A stretch of 64,000 bases of DNA from Verrucomicrobiota bacterium. Lineage in GTDB: Bacteria > Verrucomicrobiota > Verrucomicrobiia > Limisphaerales > UBA9464. Below, in pieces: positions 59,034 to 64,000 of the stretch. Made by a program: the position numbers and the translations under genes. Numbering within the stretch: position 1 is the first letter of the stretch; every line of letters starts with the position of its first letter. The DNA is taken from contig CANIZL010000010.1 in assembly GCA_947471985.1 (NCBI GenBank), positions 26,947 through 90,946 on the forward strand, given 5' to 3'. The notes under the pieces are model-generated. The model saw only the letters and a list, made by a program, of their open reading frames with translations. It had not been told where the DNA came from and did not search any database.

Positions 59034-59978
59034 ATGAAAACTCCCCGTCCCGGAAAGGAAACCCTCACCGCACTGCTGGGCAATCTCCGCCAGGTCGTCC
59101 GGGGCCGCGAACAACCGCTACGCCATCTGCTCGCCGCGTTTGCCAGCGGTGGCCATGTTCTTCTTGAGGATAATCCCGGCACCGGTAAAACCACGTTGGC
59201 CAAGGGCCTCGCCCGCTCCCTCGAAGCCGAGTTCCGTCGATTGCAATTCACCCCCGATTTGCTGCCGTCCGACATCCTCGGCGTCTCCATCTACCGACCG
59301 CGCGAACAGGAGTTTCAGTTTCAACCCGGTCCGGTGTTCGCGGAGATTCTGCTGGCGGACGAAATCAATCGAGCCTCGCCGCGCACCCAATCGGCGCTGC
59401 TGGAGGCCATGGCTGAGGCTCAAGTGAGTGTGGAAGGCGTCGCCCGGCCGCTGCCGGAATTATTCTTCGTCGTGGCGACCCAAAACCCGGTGGAGTTCCG
59501 CGGCACCTACCCGCTGCCCGAGGCGCAAATGGATCGCTTCGCCCTGCAACTGCGGCTCGGCTACCTCGACGCAGCGGAGGAGGTGGCACTCCTGCAGGCC
59601 CAACAACACACGCATCCGCTCCAACACCTGACGCCCTGCGCCACGGTCGCGGATGTCCTGGCCGCCCGCCGCGAAGCCGCCTGCGTGCGCATCAGCCCCG
59701 AACTCCAACGCTATCTGGTGGATCTCTGCGGCGCGACCCGCGTCGCGCCCGGCGTACAACTCGGCGCCAGCCCCCGGGCCTCGCTGGCCTTGATGAAAGC
59801 CGCCCAGGCGCTGGCGTTGTTGGAGGGCTCGTCCTTTGTCGCTCCTGAGCATATTCAGGAACTCGCCGTCGGAGTGATCGCTCACCGCTTGGCCGTCGAA
59901 GCCCAGGCCAAGTTCGGAGGCCTCACCGGCGCAACGGTCGTGGAGCAACTCCTTCAAACCGTCAAAGTCCCCGGTTGA
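59034..59978 (+). CDS. MoxR-family AAA+ ATPase
   Basis: 314 residues from ATG 59034. Walker A is GHVLLEDNPGTGKTTLAKGLARSL; Walker B is EILLADEINRASPRTQSALLEAMAE; the sensor and Arg finger are in VVATQNPVEFRGTYPLPEAQMDRFALQLRLGYLD. The C-terminal lid has ISPELQRYLVDLCGATR and LGASPRASLALMKAAQALALLEGSSFVAPEHIQ. MoxR ATPases act as chaperones that insert metal cofactors or assemble VWA-domain proteins. First gene of a MoxR - DUF58 - TgpA cluster; its TGA overlaps the in-frame TTG of the next gene. Confidence 0.93.
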   Translation: MKTPRPGKETLTALLGNLRQVVRGREQPLRHLLAAFASGGHVLLEDNPGTGKTTLAKGLARSLEAEFRRLQFTPDLLPSDILGVSIYRPREQEFQFQPGPVFAEILLADEINRASPRTQSALLEAMAEAQVSVEGVARPLPELFFVVATQNPVEFRGTYPLPEAQMDRFALQLRLGYLDAAEEVALLQAQQHTHPLQHLTPCATVADVLAARREAACVRISPELQRYLVDLCGATRVAPGVQLGASPRASLALMKAAQALALLEGSSFVAPEHIQELAVGVIAHRLAVEAQAKFGGLTGATVVEQLLQTVKVPG

Positions 59979-60031
59979 GCATCCGCGCGACCTCGCCGGC
60001 ATCCGCATTCCCCTTTCAACCCACCCACGCC

Positions 60032-61363
60032 ATGATGCGTTGCCTGTACCGGTCCTATCAATGGACGCCCCGGCTGACCCGTTGGGTGGCCCGGCGACTG
60101 ACGCCGGCGGGCCGATTGGTAGTAGCGGTCCTGGTGCTCGCCACGTTTCTGGGGACCGACCTCGATCGCGCCGCGGGTCCACGAACCTTGTTGCTGGGCC
60201 TGATCCTGCTGGTCCTCGCCGCGGGCTTCAGTCCGTTCTTTCGCGGACGCTTCCGCGTCGAACGACGTTTGCCGCGAGTCGCCTCGGTGGGAGAGCGACT
60301 CCGGTACCCGGTCCGGATCGAAAACTGCACGGAGCGGCGACTGGCGGGTTTGGAAGTGCTCGAGGAACTGGCCGACGAGCCGCTGGAGTATGCGGCCTTT
60401 ATCGCCCGACTTCGTCCGACCTCCCGCGGTCAATCGGGCCGTTTCACATCCGTTCTCCGCCGCGGCCGCGTGGAACCCGTGGCGTTGCCCCCGCTGAATC
60501 CCGGCGAAGTCCTCACCACCCATTTGGAATGGGTGCCGCGTCGTCGTGGACTGCTGCACTTCGCCGCGGTGGGTATTGCCCGGACGGATCCGTTGGGACT
60601 CTTTCGCTCGCCCGTGCGGGTGCCCGCGCCGCAAACGCTGGTGGTCCTGCCACGGCGATATCCGGTGCCCGAGCTGCATCTGTCGGGCACCCCCAAGTAC
60701 CAACCGGGCGGCGTGGCCCTGGCCTCGCGCGTGGGCGAATCCGAGGAGTTCCTGGCGCTGCGCGAATACCGCCCCGGGGATCCGCTCCGTAGGATCCACT
60801 GGCGCAGCTGGGCCCGGGCGGGCACGCCGGTGACCAAGGAGTACCAGGATGAATTCTTCTCCCGACACGCGCTGGTGCTCGACACCTTCACCGGTCCGGA
60901 CAACGAGGAGGTTTTCGAAGAAGCCGTCAGTGTCGCGGCCTCCTTCGCGGCGCAAACGCGGTCCGCCGATGTGCTGCTCGATCTGCTGTTCACCGGCGAT
61001 CGCGCGTACCGGGTCACCGCCGGGCGTGGCCTCGCGCCCGTCAGCCAATTGCTCGAGGTACTGGCGGCCGTGCCCCGGGCCACGGCGTTGAAGTTCGAGA
61101 CCTTGCACCACCGCGTGCTCGAACACGCGCACGAAGTAACCGGCGCCGTGTGTGTGCTAATCGGCTGGGACGAGGAGCGTCGGGAACTCGTGGAACAGCT
61201 GATCGCCCGGGGCGTCCAACTCCACGTTTTGGTTATCGTGCCCCGATCACAAAGACGGCCGCCGGAGCCGGGGCCCCGGATCGCCTCCGCCGGTTTTCAT
61301 GTCCTCACCGCCGGACGGATCCGTGAGGACCTCGCCCGAATAACCTCCCATTCCCGCGCATGA
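60032..61363 (+). CDS. DUF58 domain membrane protein
   Basis: 443 residues from ATG 60032 (or 60035); a TTG at 59975 overlapping the MoxR stop would add 19 codons. Two N-terminal TM segments (AGRLVVAVLVLATFLGTDL and TLLLGLILLVLAAGF) precede an Ig-like region (PRVASVGERLRYPVRIENCTERRLAGLEV). The DUF58 signature is REYRPGDPLRRIHWRSWARAGTPVTKEYQDE, and a VWA-like fold follows (ALVLDTFTGPDNEEVFEEAVSVAAS). In other bacteria this protein, MoxR and a transglutaminase-like protein are encoded together and are linked to envelope integrity. The stop overlaps the next ATG (ATGA). Confidence 0.9.
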   Translation: MMRCLYRSYQWTPRLTRWVARRLTPAGRLVVAVLVLATFLGTDLDRAAGPRTLLLGLILLVLAAGFSPFFRGRFRVERRLPRVASVGERLRYPVRIENCTERRLAGLEVLEELADEPLEYAAFIARLRPTSRGQSGRFTSVLRRGRVEPVALPPLNPGEVLTTHLEWVPRRRGLLHFAAVGIARTDPLGLFRSPVRVPAPQTLVVLPRRYPVPELHLSGTPKYQPGGVALASRVGESEEFLALREYRPGDPLRRIHWRSWARAGTPVTKEYQDEFFSRHALVLDTFTGPDNEEVFEEAVSVAASFAAQTRSADVLLDLLFTGDRAYRVTAGRGLAPVSQLLEVLAAVPRATALKFETLHHRVLEHAHEVTGAVCVLIGWDEERRELVEQLIARGVQLHVLVIVPRSQRRPPEPGPRIASAGFHVLTAGRIREDLARITSHSRA

Positions 61364-63414
61364 AAACTCCCCCCTTCCTCCTCGCCGCTGCGTTGCTGGT
61401 CTGGGCTTCGTCCGCCCACACCGCGTGGCTGGCCGCACCGCTTGCGCTCGCGCTGGAACTCAGTCGCTGGCGCCGGGTTCGTTGGGATCTTGGGACCGCC
61501 GCGTTGGATCGATTGTGGAATCTCTGCGTCGGGATGTTGTTGTTGCACGGACTCTATCTGGTGGCGTCCGACGACCAAGGACTCGGCCTTGGCGCCTGGA
61601 TGAGTACTGGCACGCCGCCCACGCTCACCGGGAATCGGGCCACCGAAACCCTGCGTCAGGCGTTACTGTTCCTGCCGCTGTGGGTCGCCCCCATGATTCT
61701 CGCGCAAACCTGGGGACGAATGGGACCGCTGCCCGTCAGCACCTTCTCGTGGTATCTGCGGCTGCGACGCGATCGCTGGAACAACTCCGGAGAAACGGAG
61801 GATCACTGGAATATTTCGTGGCCCTACTTTGCCGTAACGGTGGTGGGCGCCTGCGCGGGGGAGCCGACGCCCGTTCGGCTGGGCGCATTGGTCGTGCTCG
61901 TGGGTTGGGCCCTGTGGACGCGTCGCAGCCGCTCCTTTCCCGCGTGGGCGTGGGCCGGGACTTACCTCACGGCCGTCGGCCTGGCCGCCGTGCTGCACGC
62001 CGGGCTGCGTCCGGTGGAAGCCTGGCTGACCGAAGTCGAATCCAACTGGCTGAATCGTTGGTTCGAGCGCCAACCCGGGGCCGCGGAAAGCCACACCACC
62101 CTCGGCATGGTGGGCCGGCGCAAGAACTCGGGACGCATCGCGTTCCGCCTGCAAACGCCGCCCGGGGCCGTGTTACCCACGCTTCTCTGGGAGACGGTGC
62201 ACGACACGTATCGCGGCACGGTTTGGAAGAACGAAGCCGGGCCCACGTTTACGCCGGTCTCCGGCGGGGAGGCTGACGGCACGTACACCTTTGCGAGCGC
62301 CGCGAGTCGCGAAGCGTTCTTTCATCTTTGGTTGCCACCCGGATCGCGGTCGATCGTGCCCCAACCCTTCGGACTGCGACGACTGGAGGAAGTCCACGCC
62401 ACCGGATTGGAATCCAACGCCCTCGGCGTGCTCCGCGCCACCGATTGGAAGTTCGGCGCCGTGCCGGTGTTTTATGGACGCACGCCCACCCTGCATGCGC
62501 CGCCCACGCCCAAGGATTTGTCCGTGCCCGATGCGGAACTGCCCGTGCTGTCGCAAGTGGCCAACGAACTTGGACTCACCGCCCCGCTCGCCCCCGCGCA
62601 AAAGCTCGCGCTGCTGGGACGCTACTTCAGCGGGAACTTCGCCTATTCGCTCTATCAATCCCGCGCCGCCGTCGCTACCACCACCCGCTCCACGCTCGAG
62701 GCGTTCCTGCTTCGCACGCACTCCGGACACTGCGAATACTTCGCCACCGCAACCACGCTCCTGTTGCGGCAAGCGGGCATTCCGGCGCGGTACGTCGTGG
62801 GCTGGGCCGTACCGCCGCCCGTGGCGGACGGCCTCTGGACCCTCGTGCGGGATCGTCACGCCCATGCCTGGACCCTGGCCTTCATCGACGGCCGCTGGTG
62901 TGAGATCGACAACACACCCGCATCCTGGAATGAAGCCGAAAACCAACGCCGGTCCGCGTGGGAATCGGTGACTGACGGCTGGTCGCGCCTGGTCTTTGAA
63001 TGGGGACGCCTTCGCCTCTGGGGAGCCGGCGGCCGCACCGGCATCCTGCTGATCGCCGGACTGCTCCTGGTCGGACTATTAATCCAATGGCTGCGCGCCA
63101 ACGGCGGCCGCCGCTCTGCCGCCCGAACCGCCCCGACGACAACGCCAACTTGGCCCGGACTGGATTCGGAATTTTACGCCATCGTGTGCGCGCTGGAGCG
63201 AACCGCCGGCGAACGCGCCCCCGGCGAAACCCTCCGCGACTGGCTCCCTCGCGTGCACCGCCCAGGCAATACACCCGCGGCCCCGGAAATGGTGGGAGAA
63301 CTCTCCACGCTGCTAGCCCTGCACTACCGCCTCCGCTTCGACCCCGCGAGCCTGACCCCCACCGAGCGCCACCAACTCCGGCAACAAGCCGAAGCATGGC
63401 TGCGAAGTCGCTGA
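61360..63414 (+). CDS. Transglutaminase-like membrane protein (TgpA/DUF3488 type)
   Basis: 684 residues. The N-terminal half has about five TM segments, then an extracytoplasmic transglutaminase-like domain with a full triad: C458 in THSGHCEYFATATTLLLR, H502 in DRHAHAWTLAF and D517 in WCEIDNTP. Another TM (GGRTGILLIAGLLLVGLLI) is followed by a cytoplasmic DUF4129-like tail (ERTAGERAPGETLRDWLPRV). It is the third member of the MoxR / DUF58 / TgpA cluster. Possible roles are protein cross-linking or proteolysis in the envelope. ATGA overlap with the DUF58 stop supports co-translation. Confidence 0.92.
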   Translation: MKTPPFLLAAALLVWASSAHTAWLAAPLALALELSRWRRVRWDLGTAALDRLWNLCVGMLLLHGLYLVASDDQGLGLGAWMSTGTPPTLTGNRATETLRQALLFLPLWVAPMILAQTWGRMGPLPVSTFSWYLRLRRDRWNNSGETEDHWNISWPYFAVTVVGACAGEPTPVRLGALVVLVGWALWTRRSRSFPAWAWAGTYLTAVGLAAVLHAGLRPVEAWLTEVESNWLNRWFERQPGAAESHTTLGMVGRRKNSGRIAFRLQTPPGAVLPTLLWETVHDTYRGTVWKNEAGPTFTPVSGGEADGTYTFASAASREAFFHLWLPPGSRSIVPQPFGLRRLEEVHATGLESNALGVLRATDWKFGAVPVFYGRTPTLHAPPTPKDLSVPDAELPVLSQVANELGLTAPLAPAQKLALLGRYFSGNFAYSLYQSRAAVATTTRSTLEAFLLRTHSGHCEYFATATTLLLRQAGIPARYVVGWAVPPPVADGLWTLVRDRHAHAWTLAFIDGRWCEIDNTPASWNEAENQRRSAWESVTDGWSRLVFEWGRLRLWGAGGRTGILLIAGLLLVGLLIQWLRANGGRRSAARTAPTTTPTWPGLDSEFYAIVCALERTAGERAPGETLRDWLPRVHRPGNTPAAPEMVGELSTLLALHYRLRFDPASLTPTERHQLRQQAEAWLRSR

Positions 63415-63563
63415 CGGATCGCGACCCCGAATTGTCTGCGCATAAACCAAGCCATCGGAAAACGGACCGGCGCTGAACCAAACTCATCATTCGAATCCCA
63501 AGTGCCGCCTCAATCCGGCTCGCTGCCCCTCCCCCACCCATGCCGCGGTCCCTCCCTCCGCCC

Positions 63564-63592
63564 TCGCCACCGAAGTTTCAACCGGCTACAAT
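63564..63592 (+). promoter_or_regulatory. Putative sigma-70-type promoter of the DUF3024 gene
   Basis: TCGCCA (63564-63569, 4 of 6 matches to TTGACA), a 17-bp spacer, and TACAAT (63587-63592, 5 of 6 matches to TATAAT). The ATG follows 14 nt later, so the leader would be only about 7 nt. Confidence 0.4.
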
Positions 63593-63606
63593 CTCCTCTG
63601 CACGCC

Positions 63607-63957
63607 ATGGCCTTCACCGAGTCCGAAATCGCCGAGCACCTCCAGGTGATAGAGGACAAATTTTGGTCCCTGCGCCGTCCGGCGTTGCAACAGCGTCACA
63701 GAATCCGCGAGGGACAGCGGTTTACCGATCAGGCCATCGAGCTGTTCCTGGTCCGCCCCGTGTACGATCGCCCCAGCGAGCAGGTCGAGGAGTATCTCGC
63801 CAAGATCCGGTTTGTTCGCACCACGAAGGTCTGGCGCCTGTTCTGGAAGCGGGCGGATGGGAAAAGGCACAGTTATCCGCCTCACCCCCAAACCGGCTCC
63901 CTGGCCGAGGCCATCGCCATCATCCTCAAGGATCCCCACGGTTGCTTCTTTGGGTGA
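63607..63957 (+). CDS. DUF3024 family protein
   Basis: 116 residues from ATG 63607 (MAFTESEIAEHLQVIEDKF); the 35 upstream in-frame codons are not conserved. DUF3024 pattern: LRRPALQQRHRIREGQRF, then DQAIELFLVRPVYDRPSEQVEEYLAKIRFVRTTKVWRLFWKRADGKRHSYPPHPQ, and an ending DPHGCFFG, the recurrent terminus of the family. The fold is small and strand-rich; no activity is known. A promoter-like pair of hexamers lies just upstream. The remaining 43 bases to the window edge hold no visible gene. Confidence 0.85.
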   Translation: MAFTESEIAEHLQVIEDKFWSLRRPALQQRHRIREGQRFTDQAIELFLVRPVYDRPSEQVEEYLAKIRFVRTTKVWRLFWKRADGKRHSYPPHPQTGSLAEAIAIILKDPHGCFFG

Positions 63958-64000
63958 GCGGTCGGTGGTACAAATTCCGTTAAGTCAGCTTGGGGACTGA

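Overview
The window is a 64 kb piece of a GC-rich bacterial chromosome, almost certainly from the Verrucomicrobiota (PVC group). Four things point there: very large secreted proteins built from lamin-tail, CotH and LamG domains; a C-terminal secreted module ending in a YFRLR-like strand, which I associate with that phylum; a GreA/GreB-type protein with a long extra N-terminal region; and weak or absent Shine-Dalgarno sites with many ATGA-type start/stop overlaps. Order-level placement (Limisphaerales/Pedosphaera-like) is a guess. I found no rRNA or tRNA gene, CRISPR array, insertion sequence, phage gene or integrase. This looks like a housekeeping chromosome region with lineage-specific secreted proteins.

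Layout. 1-7 kb: the 5' part of a GreA/GreB-like gene (minus), then rsmB, an lnt-like acyltransferase, a secreted hypothetical and a DUF481 outer-membrane protein (plus). 6.4-10.8 kb: an OmpR-type response regulator coupled to a histidine kinase, then a beta-ketoacyl-ACP synthase coupled to a degenerate synthase in which Gln replaces the active-site Cys. 10.9-21 kb (minus): rsgA, a single-CXXCH secreted protein, a large secreted hypothetical, DUF971, an MFS exporter, yebC, an FGE/SUMF1-fold membrane protein, a 60-residue membrane protein and DAHP synthase. 21.4-28.6 kb (plus): a PLP aminotransferase, a 1781-residue CotH/lamin-tail protein and a DUF456 membrane protein. 28.6-38.3 kb (minus): family-4 uracil-DNA glycosylase, a membrane protein, a sigma-70 factor, guaB, mutM, a secreted hypothetical, an anti-sigma/ECF-sigma pair and a flavin disulfide oxidoreductase. 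38.6-47 kb: an SDR gene (plus), then a quinone-reductase-like MDR gene, a copA-type ATPase, hemA, ccsA/hemX and a pcrA/uvrD helicase (minus). 47.2-53 kb (plus): a three-LamG secreted protein with a clear intrinsic terminator, a lipoprotein alpha/beta hydrolase and a TPR-like membrane protein. 53-57 kb: a HupE/UreJ-like protein (minus), a 77-residue protein plus mnmE (plus), and argF (minus). 57.5-64 kb (plus): a PQQ-propeller protein, the MoxR / DUF58 / transglutaminase cluster and a DUF3024 protein.

Functional links seen in gene order: two-component signalling (6.4-8.5 kb), an ECF sigma/anti-sigma switch (35.5-36.6 kb), tetrapyrrole and cytochrome c maturation (hemA-ccsA), copper export followed by an oxidoreductase, and the MoxR-DUF58-TgpA envelope cluster. 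The most interesting points are the KS/KS-Gln pair with no acyl carrier protein in sight, the 742-bp gap between guaB and the sigma gene that may hold a decayed beta-barrel gene, the tandemly duplicated LamG units, and several unexplained inverted repeats at promoters. GC-rich codon use creates long antisense open frames opposite many genes; these were rejected. Where an open frame begins before a credible signal peptide or domain start, the downstream start was chosen and the reason given.
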